The notes beneath the pieces are model-generated. The model was not told the origin of the DNA. It saw only the letters and a program-made list of their open reading frames with translations, and made no database searches. Below, piece by piece: positions 1-10,850 of a DNA stretch of 64,000 bases. The translations under genes were made by a program, and so were the position numbers. Position 1 is the stretch's first letter, and every line of letters begins with the position of its first letter. Where the stretch lies: NCBI GenBank assembly GCA_030295235.1, contig AP026124.1, forward strand, positions 558,001-622,000, given 5' to 3'. Origin of the DNA: Fistulifera solaris. Its lineage: Eukaryota; Bacillariophyta; Bacillariophyceae; Naviculales; Stauroneidaceae.

Positions 1-83
1 GATGTAGAGGTTTCATCTCTTACGACGAATGCTCCGCTGTCCGTGGATAGAGTCTTGCCATCCGATGGATTGTCTTTGTTCAT
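1..83 (-). CDS. Partial CDS, 5' end only, product unknown
   Basis: An ATG at 83 (reverse strand) opens a frame that stays open for 27 codons to the edge of the window. The peptide begins MNKDNPSDGK and is polar, with no recognisable domain. The TGACGTCA site at 397-404 lies about 310 bp upstream. The call rests only on an open frame and position, so this could be chance. Confidence 0.35.
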   Translation of the reverse strand, partial: MNKDNPSDGKTLSTDSGAFVVRDETST

Positions 84-1023
84 TTGATATAGCCTCAATA
101 CGCTATAATAGCAAGAACAAGAATGTTTGAAATTGCAAAGGCTTTCATTAACGTCGGAAGTCGATGCAAGGAGAAGCGACGAATAGTTTGAATGTGAGGA
201 GTGAGGAAGACCGTTCTCTCAAAAACGTCCGGTTGTTTTCGTTGCTCGTCGTTCGTCGTCATTGAGTATAGAGTACAAAAATATCAAAGAACAGAAGGTA
301 GAACACAAAGAACACAGACCAGCCCTTCTACAAAATAGGTCATACCAATTCAAAGTTTGGCAGTCACTTTTTCAGAAGGTGTCGAGGTGCGGTGTGTGAC
401 GTCATAAAACGTGTCTAATCTGAACATTAATATCGACAGTACATGGTTCTTTGTTTCTTCTTTCTTCGGTTCTGGTCTTCTGTCATCGTTCTTCATTCTT
501 CATTTTTCAACTGTTGACTCTATACTGTATACTGTCCGATGTCCACTATGTCCGTTGTTCCGATAATCGATGATCGACTTTTCCGCGGTTTAGTTCAGAA
601 ATTGCCGAGCGACTAGCGACGGAAGAAAATAGTGGTCAGGTGACTTTTGGGATCGTTGCACTTCATTTTTCACCGTCCCCGTCCCGTTTTCTCCCAACGT
701 CCCTATCATTTTTTAAAAAGTAGTGGCACTGCTTGACCCTAAAGGCGCGTTCACGAGCCCGGGTATTGCTAGCCTACGAAGCCAACTATCAAGGCTTCGT
801 TGAGATTACCTAACCTTGGGTTGGCGGAGTGGCGCTCGATTACGGTGAACGATGAAGGTTTTCCCTTGAGTAATCCGCTAAGTTGATTCAACCTTAAAAA
901 TTGACTCCCATGTCCTTTCGCTTCCCGTCTTTGTTCCACAAAAAGACAATGACCACGGTATGAAAGCAAGCCTTGAGAAATTCGCAAGGTTTCTTTTTAT
1001 CTTTATAGAGCTGAAGATCTTAC
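84..1023. other. Intergenic stretch, no gene seen
   Basis: No long frame with credible coding character is present. It lies between the 5' end of the partial gene at 1-83 and the 3' end of the NELF-C/D-like gene. The only notable site is a perfect TGACGTCA palindrome at 397-404. The 72-codon reverse frame at 769-987 has no recognisable domain. Confidence 0.5.
397..404. promoter_or_regulatory. CRE-type palindrome TGACGTCA
   Basis: The octamer TGACGTCA is seen directly. TGACGT/ACGTCA cores are known CO2/cAMP-responsive bZIP elements in diatom carbonic anhydrase promoters. Here it is about 310 bp upstream of the ATG at 83. Use as a promoter element is inferred; one octamer can arise by chance. 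Confidence 0.3.
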
Positions 1024-3651
1024 TTATTTCGATACTTTGTACGCAGACACCAGCGTACTCACAAGCGACTTATCTTCAGGAGCTGCGGTGCGTTCACAAG
1101 CTAAAAGCATTGCACGGAATAGCTCTTGGTTTGACTCCGTGAAGTAAGTCGATCTTACCGCGTCGATGCACTTGGGAGTTTTCAGAAATAATCCGAAGCA
1201 GCGAACAAATTCCGAAGAAACAGGTGGTCTAGCACACTCGAGTACTCCACTGACAAAGTAACGAATGAGAGATGCATCCAAATCAGACGATCCGTGCTGC
1301 TCCATCTTTTGGGATAATTTTCCAAGTACATCCGGTATCTCGCCTTCCAGGAGTAGCATGATGAGGAGCCGGATACTTTGTTCCTTGATTGTAGTTACCT
1401 TTTGGTAAGAAATGTCTTGATTTGAATGTCCCAGAAAATTGACAGCAACTTCTATGACCCGCTTTCGTGTGAATGGATGCTTCATACTGATAGTGCGCAG
1501 TAGTGAGAGAATGCTTACAGAAATCGTCGGGAACGCGGGAGAGCTTGCAAAATCTGTACCGTGGGTAAATGCCTCGGCCCAAATGACAACGCCCTGGGCA
1601 ATCGCAGCGCAGTTTAAGGCTAGCGAGCACAGCTTTTCGCCAGGTGATGTTCCAGTCTTTGTCTCGTCCAAAAGCATCAGAAAGGAAACCATAGTTTCTA
1701 GCTGTTCACAAAGCTGACTCGCCTGTACTATCATCCTTGTGAGAGCTACTTCGTCCGAATAATAGTCAGCCATATTTCCATCTTCTCCTGTGGTCTTTTC
1801 GGCAGCTAGGACAGCAAATGCTAATAACCTTGCGCACTTGTTGCGGAGAACTGGAGCGACGACTCGCGTTGAGCCTGGCTTGAATAAGTGTTCCAACAAG
1901 GCTTTGATTGCGACAGGGTGTTCGACGAAAAGCCTTCCAGTATCCGCGAAGGATGTGATATCGATGCCGCTGGGAAGAAGAGAATCCAGGACTGCATCAT
2001 CTAATTGCATTCCAACAGAGTGTCGGCGGAGAAACGATAACAAAGCGGTCTCGAGTTGTTTTCTCGTCCCGTTGCCGTTCACTACATTTTTCTCATTGGA
2101 TGTCGGATCATTCTTCAGACGTCTCCTTTCGCTCTGGTGCAGTTCGCTCATGGTCAACGCAACATCCAGTCTTCGCTTTCGAAACAAATGCGAAGTCCCA
2201 CTGGCATTCGATGGCGTCGAGGGGTCGATCATTGAGTTTTCAAGGCTTTGCGAAAGGGCACGCCATTTCCGAATAGCTCTGTTAAGTCGGGAGCCTTTGT
2301 TATTTTCGGCAACCTCCAGCGCCCGAGTTTCCAGATGACGTAACATTTCCATCGAATACAAATAGGTGTACGAAGTAGAACAACACGCTCTCACCAAATC
2401 GTCAACCAGATCGTCTAGCTCCACGGCCGACGAAATGTCGCTTTCGGCTGACACTGATACATTCCCAATAAGTATGAGCTCAGACTGTAGCATAGCATTG
2501 AAAACTGCAAAATGATCGGATTGGTTCACCCGCTTTACAATTTCCCGATGGTGGCCGCGCTTTGATATAGCCTGTAAGCAATAAATGAGAACAGCACTGT
2601 CCTTATGAACGGCGGAGAGATCAATGAGCAGCTTCCGCCATCGAGATGAGTCCATCATTTCTTCCAAAAAAGCAGCTTCTGCTTTTGAAAGGTTCAAGAT
2701 TCGATCACCTGTTTCTTTCGAGAAACATTCCTTTACAAATCGGCTAATTACACCTTGAGTAATTTCTCGTACTGCATCCGTTGACTCTTGTGATGGACCA
2801 TCCTTAGGTGTACCAGCAGATGATGTAGCAGCCGTACGAAAATCAGCAAGCCAACGTCCCAGAAGCCCACAAATAGCCGTCTGACCGTGATAATTATCAA
2901 TGAGCGACGCGATCGCCTTCTGAGGCTGCCCACCTTCACTTCGTACAACTTCCGCCACGTTTTTGATACAACAAGGCTCTAGAATGGAATCGGTTTGATT
3001 CAAGGCTGCTTCCGCTTCCTGAACACGCAGTACTTCCGGGTCTACCCATTCTTCGGGGCTTTCTTGTTTCCTCGTCTCGAAAGTCTCTTCTCTGGGCGAT
3101 CTATGACGCTCTCCATCGCCTTCCATTTCGACTTGCATAGATTCCCCATCGGCGTCGTTGAGGTCACGACTAAGGTCTACATTGTTCGCCGATACATCGA
3201 CAGCTTCCGTTCCAGCTGTCTCCTCATCAACTTCCAGATCTTCGGCGGACACGACATGTTCGTCCGGTTTTTCCCATTGAGTTTCCCCTGTTGATGAGTT
3301 GTAATAGTATTCGCGTCCTTCTTCGTCTTTGTATGCAATCCATTGTGAGACGACCTCTTCGGTGGGTTTTTCTGCTGCATTGTCACCGGCTTCTTGCTGA
3401 TTACGGGTTGCTTCAGCTTGCTGGGCATCCGGATTCGCTTGGTCGGTATTGACATCATCCGCCGTAGCAACCTCAGTTTCCTCCCCCTCGACTATTTCCG
3501 GTGGATTGAACTTCTCATCTTCCGGTGGATCCCATGAGCTTTCTTCGGTGACGCTGTTGTAATAATAAAGTCGGCCTTCTTCGTCAAAGTAGGCTGACCA
3601 ATCATGCTTAGCGCTTTCTATTTGTGCTGTTTGTTCTGTTTGTTCGGACAT
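1024..3651 (-). CDS. NELF-C/D (TH1) homologue with two N-terminal WW domains
   Basis: Single uninterrupted frame of 875 aa from the first ATG (3651); the upstream TTG is not used. Two WW domains are visible: Trp18/Trp40/Pro43 and Trp104/Trp126/Pro129, each with a central YYYN. An acidic linker follows, then from about residue 220 to the end a TH1/NELF-C/D domain. Matching stretches include EPCCIKNVAEVV, WRKLLIDLSAVHKDSA, EHLFKPGST and SLIRYFVSGVLECARPP, in the same order as human NELF-C/D (SLIRYFVTEVLDVIAPP near its end). NELF-C/D is a subunit of the negative elongation factor that pauses RNA polymerase II in metazoans. WW domains often bind Pro-rich or CTD-like peptides, so a nuclear, polymerase-associated role is inferred. 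Animal NELF-C/D is about 580-590 aa and has no WW domains. Confidence 0.85.
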   Translation of the reverse strand: MSEQTEQTAQIESAKHDWSAYFDEEGRLYYYNSVTEESSWDPPEDEKFNPPEIVEGEETEVATADDVNTDQANPDAQQAEATRNQQEAGDNAAEKPTEEVVSQWIAYKDEEGREYYYNSSTGETQWEKPDEHVVSAEDLEVDEETAGTEAVDVSANNVDLSRDLNDADGESMQVEMEGDGERHRSPREETFETRKQESPEEWVDPEVLRVQEAEAALNQTDSILEPCCIKNVAEVVRSEGGQPQKAIASLIDNYHGQTAICGLLGRWLADFRTAATSSAGTPKDGPSQESTDAVREITQGVISRFVKECFSKETGDRILNLSKAEAAFLEEMMDSSRWRKLLIDLSAVHKDSAVLIYCLQAISKRGHHREIVKRVNQSDHFAVFNAMLQSELILIGNVSVSAESDISSAVELDDLVDDLVRACCSTSYTYLYSMEMLRHLETRALEVAENNKGSRLNRAIRKWRALSQSLENSMIDPSTPSNASGTSHLFRKRRLDVALTMSELHQSERRRLKNDPTSNEKNVVNGNGTRKQLETALLSFLRRHSVGMQLDDAVLDSLLPSGIDITSFADTGRLFVEHPVAIKALLEHLFKPGSTRVVAPVLRNKCARLLAFAVLAAEKTTGEDGNMADYYSDEVALTRMIVQASQLCEQLETMVSFLMLLDETKTGTSPGEKLCSLALNCAAIAQGVVIWAEAFTHGTDFASSPAFPTISVSILSLLRTISMKHPFTRKRVIEVAVNFLGHSNQDISYQKVTTIKEQSIRLLIMLLLEGEIPDVLGKLSQKMEQHGSSDLDASLIRYFVSGVLECARPPVSSEFVRCFGLFLKTPKCIDAVRSTYFTESNQELFRAMLLACERTAAPEDKSLVSTLVSAYKVSK

Positions 3652-4178
3652 TGCATTCGGTGTATCCAAAGGAATGCAACTCAGCGATTGCTAATTTATT
3701 ACTAAGATATTTTCAGGTTTAGGATGGTGATGATTACAAGGGATGAATACTATTGCTCTAGGTCCTAGAGGTCAACGTTTACCAAATGCATTGCGATTTG
3801 CTATGGCGATGTGATGCCTTTCGGAGAACTTTTTATTTCTTTCTCATGTCGTACTGCTACCACGAACATAAAGCAAACTTACTCTGTGACAGAGATGTTG
3901 TTTCACTCTGACCTTCTTTCGTCGCCGCATTTCTCCCACCACTCCGCTGAGGATCGCATCATCTCTAGAAAAAATAACACGGCAAGCATCGTCGGCCTTT
4001 CTCGACACGAAAGTCAAGTTGAATTCTTGTTAAAGCGATCCAGCATAAATTGAGTCCGTTTTCACACTTTCACTACAAAGACACTTTCTACTCTCCTTTC
4101 ATCAGAACGGACACGGGTGACGGTCGGCAACTATTGAAGAGAGGCAGCACAAGGCATTCGACATTCAGGGTCGCTCCC
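3652..4178. other. Divergent intergenic region
   Basis: About 530 bp between the starts of the NELF-C/D gene (reverse) and the ABCC gene (forward), so it presumably holds both promoters. No clear motif or extra gene is seen. The frame from 4050 simply continues upstream of the first ATG of the ABCC gene. Confidence 0.5.
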
Positions 4179-7100
4179 ATGACTTCGTATGGCAGTATCC
4201 AAGGAAATATGTCGCCGTCGAACACCGACCCTCACGAAACAACTCCTCTCGTGAATGGTAGAAGCGACAGCAACATTGAACACGTGTCGACAAAGGGTGG
4301 TTACTGGTCAAAACTTACCTTTCACTGGTTTACGCCAGTTTTGTATCGAGGAAACGAAAAACTCAAACTCGATCAAGACGATCTTGCCCTCGTGCCTTTG
4401 TTAAATGACTGCGAGACCGACTATGTTACTACTACCTTCGATAAGTATTGGGAGGAAGAGCTACAGAAAGAGTGTCCTTCCTTGGTAAACGCTTTAGTCC
4501 GGTCGTTTGGTGCGGAATATCTAGAGGGTGCGGCCTTGAAACTCGTGCATGATCTATGCTTGTTTGTGGGGCCACAAGTTCTCCACAGCATGATTGTATT
4601 TCTTAGAGATCCCGATGCACCACTCTTATGGGGTTTGTGGCTCATTTTTGCTGTGACGATCAGTCAGTTGGCCATGAGCATTTGTCTCCGGCATTACTTT
4701 TATAAGGTAAGTGATTTACGATAGCCCCTATCTCTTTAAGCAGTTACAATGTGGAACATCTCACTGCTCTCCTCAAGTGCTACACAACTGGACTGCGAAC
4801 TCGAACGGCAATTGTCATGGCAGTGTATCGAAAAGCTCTACTTTTAAGTCCGGAAGAAAGACAAAGTCGTAGCATGGGTGAGATTACAAATCTTGCCTCG
4901 ATCGATGCACAGCGCTTACAAGGTACGAAACGAACTTCTTTGTTATATTGTTGATCCGATTGTTTCTTACCGCCATTAATACTACGAATAGACTTGACAA
5001 CGTATTTGAATGCTGTTTGGTCGAGTCCTCTCCAAATTGGCCTCGCTCTTTTCTTTCTGTGGAGGCAACTGGGTCCGAGCTCGTTGGGAGGCGTATCCGT
5101 CATTATTATTATGATCCCAGTAACAAAGTATATAGCGACTTGGATGGGCACTATGCAAGCAAACCTGATGAAAGCAAAAGACGAAAGAGTCGAGCTGAAT
5201 GCAGAAGTGTTGGGCGGAATGAAAGTCATCAAGTTTCAAGCCTGGGAAGAGTCGTTTCAAAAGAGAATACAAACGCTTCGTGAAGCGGAGCTAGCGCAAC
5301 TGCTGCGATATTTTTTGGGGACCTCATTTTCTCGCATGTTATGGGTATTCACACCGCTTTTGGTTGCCCTTGCGACCTTTTCTGCCTACGTTTGGAGCGG
5401 TCATAAACTCGACGTAGCTTCAGCGCTGACAGCTTTATCTCTTTTCGATCTTCTTCGATTTCCACTATTTATGCTGCCGCAAAGTAAGTTACTCCGAACT
5501 TAGTTCTCGCGTCTTCGATGTGCTTGTGTTCTCATATTCGTAATGACAGCCATCAATTCAATCATTGAAGCAGCGGTTTCAATTGATCGCCTTCGGGGCT
5601 TTTTCATTAGCGAAGAGCATCACGCAGTAGGACCGGGAAATTTGACAGAAAACGGAATCAACATTAATGGTGTTTCGGCTGTGTATGGCTCGAAAAACAC
5701 AGAAGGAGGGACTACCAGTCGAGCAGGGCGAAAGGACACATTGGAGAAGGATAAAGAAGTTGCTATTCTAAGGGCATTACTTTCAGACGCTGAGCAAGAA
5801 ATCCAGAAATTGCAAGGTGAACAACCCTTTTCGCGCCAAGAGCCAGTAATTGACCAGGCAGGCTCGTCGCTTTGTTTGCGAAGGGTGAATTTCAAAATCA
5901 ACCAAGGAGAAGTTATCGCCATTGTGGGCTCAGTTGGTAGTGGAAAAAGTTCGCTGATTAATAGCATTCTCGGCGAATTACGACTACTGACAGGCAAAAC
6001 TGAAGTAAAGGGAACCTTGGCGTATTTTTCTCAGACCCCTTTCATTATGAACGCATCCGTCCGCGATAACATATTGTTCGGTCACGTGAACGAGCCTCCC
6101 GACGAAGATCTCTATCAGCGCGCGCTCGATTGCTGTGCTTTGCGGCATGATCTGTCGTTATTACCCGATGGTGATCAGACTGAGATAGGTGAAAGAGGTA
6201 TTACGTTGTCGGGCGGGCAAAAAGCGAGGGTTGCTCTGGCGCGAGCTGTGTATCATAGAGCTGATATCACACTCGTTGACGATGCTCTTTCGGCTGTTGA
6301 TGCCCACGTGGCGAAGCACTTGTTTGATCGAGCTATTCTTGACGAGCTGATGCAGCCTACTATCCCAGGTAGTATGCGCAGTGTTGTCCTGGTTACCAAT
6401 GCTCTTCAATACTTGAATCATCCTAGAATCAACAAAATATACGTCATTGAAGAAGGTCGAATTGTGGAGGAAGGTTCTTATAGTTCATTGTCAAACAATC
6501 CAGATTCGGTTTTCGCCCGAATTTTATCGGTAATAAAAGATAACAAAGTGTCGAAAGACTTGTCAGAAACTGAAACCGATTCGAGTACGGAACCAAAGAA
6601 GACTCTAACTTCGACTCCAAGCGATAACGGGCATAATCTTACATCAAAGAAGACAAAGCCGTCTAAGCTGGTTTCCGAAGAGCTAAGAAAGACAGGGAAA
6701 ATTTCTACTGAGGCATATTTATCTTGGATACATGCATCGGGTGGCTTCATGATTGCCTTTTTCATTTTGGTTCTGTTCGCCGCGGGTGAGGGGGTGGGCT
6801 TTCTCTCAAATTGGTGGTTGACTTACTGGTCTCGACACGCAGATGAGGCGAGTCAGTTTAGTTTTCTTAGTACATATGCTATCATCAATCTATCTGCAGC
6901 TTTGGCAGGGGTTTTCCGCATGCTTTTTGTTGCTTTGGTCAGCCTGAAGGCCTCTCGTCATGTAAGATATATTTCGCTTTCATCTGTACTGATTGTCATT
7001 GCCGTTCGATTCTTATGTGGTTTCGTTGCAGTTGTTTGATGGTCTACTGAACGCGGTCCTCTTTGCGCCTATGTCATTTTTCGACACGACGCCTGTCGGA

Positions 7101-8764
7101 CGGTTGGTGAACCGATTTAGTAAAGGTACGTTGGAACCTGACTGACTAAGAGATTTATAAACTTTCAGAGAAGCCAGCACCTCATGATTCTTTCCAGATG
7201 TCTACACCATTGACGAGCAATTGGTCCAAACACTAAGAATGTACTTGCAGACTGTTTTTTCGATATTGAGTACATTTGTAGTCATATCAGGTGTTACTCC
7301 GACATTTCTTGTCGGTCTCGTCCCACTTTGTTTGTTTTACATATCTGAGCAGCGCTTTTTTTACGGTAAGTTTCAAAATACCTGTCCTTATAAATTTGGC
7401 GTTGTCATTTGTCTTACGCATATATATTCTTGTAGCTTACCTACCGCGAGATAAAACGGCTTGACTCTGTTCTTCGATCCCCGATATATGCTCTTCTGGG
7501 CGAAACAATAGATGGAGTTGCATGTATCCGAGCATTCTCAGCACAAAAATCACTGACAGATAGGCTCAAAGTTATGCTTGATGAACAGCAACATGCATAC
7601 TTTTTAACATGCACAGCGCAATCATGGCTGGCCGTCAGGTTGGAGCTAATCGGGACTTTGGTCATCACTTTCGCTACAACGAGTGCAGTTGTGGAACATG
7701 CTCTGTTTGGCGCAGATGAGACTTTTGCTGGATTGGCAGGACTGGCAATCTCGTACGCATTATCGGTCACGCAATCACTGAACTGGAGTGTTCGTATGGC
7801 CAGTGATCTCGAAGCTAATATGGTGGCCGTCGAGAGGGTGCAGGAATATTCCCAGATTCGTCACGAGGAGCTTCGCAATGCCGAACTGGACGAGAAACTC
7901 CCCCAAATTGGCCTGCGCACGGTGAAATTGTCTTCAAAGGAGCAAAGTTGCGTTACCGTCCCAACCTACCTTTAGTTCTCAAAGGCCTCGATTTACACAT
8001 ACCTTCGGGATCCAAGATTGGTGTTGTTGGGCGCACCGGTACGTTTTGATTTTCTCTTGAAAAATGCGTTTCCCCTCAAATCGACTTGAATTCTCATCGA
8101 CGTATATTCGGCTTCATTAGGGGCTGGAAAGTCGACGCTTATGGTGGCGCTAATGAGAATAGTTGAATTGGATGAAGGAAGTATTTCGATCGATGGTGTT
8201 GACATTCGACAGATTGGTCTAGGTAAATTGAGACGAAATGTTGCCGTTATACCCCAAGATCCTGTTCTATTTAGCGGAACAATCCGGAGCAACCTTGATC
8301 CATTCGACGAATTTAGCGATGAGCAGCTGCACACAGTTCTTGAAAGTGTTGGTCTCTACAAGAGAACCATGGAGGGATCTATGCACAGTTACTCATCGCT
8401 ACCGTTGGCTCGGGTTGATTCGATCGATGACACAGTAGTTGAAGGGGGTAATAACTATTCCGTTGGACAGCGGCAACTTGTAGTAATAGCCAGAGCGCTT
8501 CTCCAGGGAGCGAAGATAGTCATTATCGATGAAGCTACGGCAGCTGTTGATGCAGAGACGGACGCTGCAATTCAAAGAGTGCTGAGAGTGGAGTTTGCTA
8601 ACGCTACTTGTCTAACTGTCGCTCACAGATTGAACACGATCATGGACAGCGATTTTATTCTAGTCATGGACGATGGTAAACTTGCCGAGTTTGACAAGCC
8701 CGATGCTCTGGTGCGAAAGGGTGGCTTGTTTAGGGATCTTGTTAAAGCTGCTTCTCATGATTAA
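4179..8764 (+). CDS. ABCC/MRP-type ABC transporter, eight exons
   Basis: Exons: 4179-4706, 4778-4922, 4992-5483, 5550-6961, 7032-7125, 7198-7365, 7436-8038, 8121-8764 (1361 aa). Start is the first in-frame ATG, giving a short N-terminus without TMD0. Order is TMD1, NBD1 (Walker [10 protein letters not shown] near residue 515, LSGGQ near 607), TMD2, NBD2 (Walker A GRTGAGKST, ABCC-typical YSVGQRQL, Walker [14 protein letters not shown]-loop AHRLNT). A charged, probably coiled-coil insert ([19 protein letters not shown]) sits between TMD1 and NBD1. The family exports organic anions and glutathione or metal conjugates across vacuolar or plasma membranes; the substrate here is unknown. Two frame breaks occur: exon 6 to exon 7 is off by one base beside a T7 run (7356-7362), and the frame changes again at a C5 run (7900-7904). 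They cancel, so the summed exon length is a multiple of three. Tail to tail with the next gene. Confidence 0.9.
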
Positions 8765-8996
8765 AAATAACATCTTGGCAATTTTCGTTTTCACGGCTAT
8801 ACTAGTAAATAATATCCGCCACTTCGTCACTACCAAACATCGGCATTGAGAAGACGAGATGATCCCTCGAGACGTTCCCTTGCAAACACTAAAGGTAGTA
8901 TCAGACGCGTTCCCCAAATCTCCAGAGCTTTCGCAGTCACATGAGGAGCTACGAAACAATTATATTTAGATCCGTTGTTCTATCATTAATTTGTCA

Positions 8997-10850
8997 TTAG
9001 GCGCTTTCAGCTTCGGAGTTCTTCATCTCGGTCAACTGTTTCTTATACTTTTGACTTCGCCGGAATAAAATCAGTGCAAAGATCACAAGAATCACGCAAA
9101 GCAGACCTAGCCCAATGCTCAAACCAGGTGTGAGCGAGTTTTGGCCTTTTGATTTTGCGTTAGGCAACTCTGGTTGAACAGGACAATTAATTAACATAGC
9201 CTTTTCGATATCATAGTCCCAGCGAGGTGTCAGCTCCACGTCGCAATATGGGGCATCCAATGGGAAAACATTGTCTACGGGGCGCTCAAGACCGCCCATC
9301 TCTGTTTCCAGAATTCGAACTTTATTGATCGCATGAATGATAGTCTTCCGCGTGGTTATATCATTGAGAGGAGTTTTTCCAGAGTTCAAAAGGAGCAGTA
9401 CATTTTGAACATCATTTGAGAAGAAGACCGACAAATTATTGGTCTCTTCGTTACTTTCGATCTCAATCAGATCTTGCGCATTCAAAACACCAGATCCCCA
9501 AACCACGTCCAATAATCCATCTAACAACGCTTTCTTTACCTGTTCTGCTGTGTCGTATCTCACAACAAGTAGCTCTTCCACTTGAGAGGCACCTCCCCAG
9601 TAATTATCATGTCGAACAAATAGAACTTCATCATCAACAACATCCCCATCGGCATTTGTGGAAGACGTTCGACTACGAAACATGAAGGGTCCCGTACCCG
9701 AAATATTCTTTATCCCTGCACAGATGATGGATGAATCATTCTCAAGAGAAGTAAAATCTACCCATCCAGCATGACACGAGTTACCTGTCACAGGATCTTT
9801 ATCAACAAATGCTGCAGGCGATAACATTCGAAGGGGCCGAATAAAAGAGAGCTCCTGAAGGAAAGGGTAGTACACTGACTTGGTAATTACTACAAATGTG
9901 GCGGAATCTTCGCAGCTCCATTCCAATATTTGTTGCGGTAGTCCATACCAACCATGGTAATCGGCAGATAGCAGCGGTTCAACTAAAACGTGATCGAAAT
10001 TGAGCTTGGCTGCTTCACAATTCCAGGGTATACCGCCATGAAATGTGACCCCTTTTCGCAATGAAAACGTGTATTTCTGCCCCCCATTCGTGTGTGGCTC
10101 GACGTTATACGATTGTGCCAAGGCGGGAAGAATCTGACCGTACTCTCCGTAACTCACAAGACCTTCGTAGATCCAGTTATTTGCAAAAAATTCGTTGGGG
10201 CGGTAGGTGTGAGGATCAAGACGACCGACCGACTGAAAAATTCCCGTTTGGGCTCCAGGTGAGATGCGAACAGTGGTCGATCCGGAGAGAACTTGCAATC
10301 GATGCAGAGGGTAGTCAAATTGCTGTAACCCGGCTTGGTAGCCCGTCAACCTGTTGTTCATAACAGTCGGCACGCGTTTGCCCCACAACGGCAGCATGAC
10401 AGCCTGTTGATGAAGAACATTGTGTATATCTTTCCACTTCGTTTCACGCTCCCGGTGGTCCGACTCCTGAAGTACGTCCTGAATCATGTCGAAGATCGCT
10501 TCTCTAGATGCTGGTGGCTCCAAGTTGGCCATTGCATGATAATGTCCTTCATCGCCGGTCATCCATCCCGACGCGAACGAATGGGGATCGTAGGGGGCGC
10601 CCCACGTTTCACTAAACGACAGATGGAAGTCACCGGTCTCGTGAGCTTTGTTAAAATCTTCCTTGGACAGAAATCGTGGAGTAACTGTTATGCCCAGTCG
10701 TTTCAAATCCATTCGAATGCCGTCCTCAATTGAGACCAGAGAAACGTCCCCTTCTACCATAATGAAGTCGATAGCATGTTTCTTGCAATCGGCGGGGCCC
10801 GTTTGTGCCAGCAACATGGTAGGCACGAGAACCAGAAGCAAAGCCAACAT
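8997..10850 (-). CDS. Membrane-anchored SBP family 5 (NikA-like) binding protein, circularly permuted
   Basis: Intact 617-aa frame. Residues 1-16 are a signal peptide (MLALLLVLVPTMLLAQ) and about 577-599 a membrane anchor followed by a Lys/Glu-rich tail. Between them is a bacterial nickel/peptide-type binding protein (SBP_bac_5) with its halves exchanged. Residues ~20-190 match the C-terminal part of E. coli NikA (SETWGAPYDPHSF against HRTWGAPYDPHAF). Residues ~195-555 match its N-terminal part (RLDPHTYRPNEFFANNWIYE, YYPFLQELSFIRPLR, GTGPFMF). The Trp and Tyr of TWGAPYDPH and an Arg of IRPLR correspond to residues lining the metal-chelate pocket of NikA. No bacterial-type permease lies nearby. 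Inferred role: cell-surface or endosomal capture of a metal chelate or peptide. Divergent from a ferric reductase, with which it may be co-regulated. Transfer from bacteria is likely. Confidence 0.85.
   Translation of the reverse strand: MLALLLVLVPTMLLAQTGPADCKKHAIDFIMVEGDVSLVSIEDGIRMDLKRLGITVTPRFLSKEDFNKAHETGDFHLSFSETWGAPYDPHSFASGWMTGDEGHYHAMANLEPPASREAIFDMIQDVLQESDHRERETKWKDIHNVLHQQAVMLPLWGKRVPTVMNNRLTGYQAGLQQFDYPLHRLQVLSGSTTVRISPGAQTGIFQSVGRLDPHTYRPNEFFANNWIYEGLVSYGEYGQILPALAQSYNVEPHTNGGQKYTFSLRKGVTFHGGIPWNCEAAKLNFDHVLVEPLLSADYHGWYGLPQQILEWSCEDSATFVVITKSVYYPFLQELSFIRPLRMLSPAAFVDKDPVTGNSCHAGWVDFTSLENDSSIICAGIKNISGTGPFMFRSRTSSTNADGDVVDDEVLFVRHDNYWGGASQVEELLVVRYDTAEQVKKALLDGLLDVVWGSGVLNAQDLIEIESNEETNNLSVFFSNDVQNVLLLLNSGKTPLNDITTRKTIIHAINKVRILETEMGGLERPVDNVFPLDAPYCDVELTPRWDYDIEKAMLINCPVQPELPNAKSKGQNSLTPGLSIGLGLLCVILVIFALILFRRSQKYKKQLTEMKNSEAESA

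Noticed and set aside
769-987. 72-codon reverse frame
   Set aside because: No recognisable domain, no conserved-looking segment; it lies in a noncoding stretch and is short enough to be chance.
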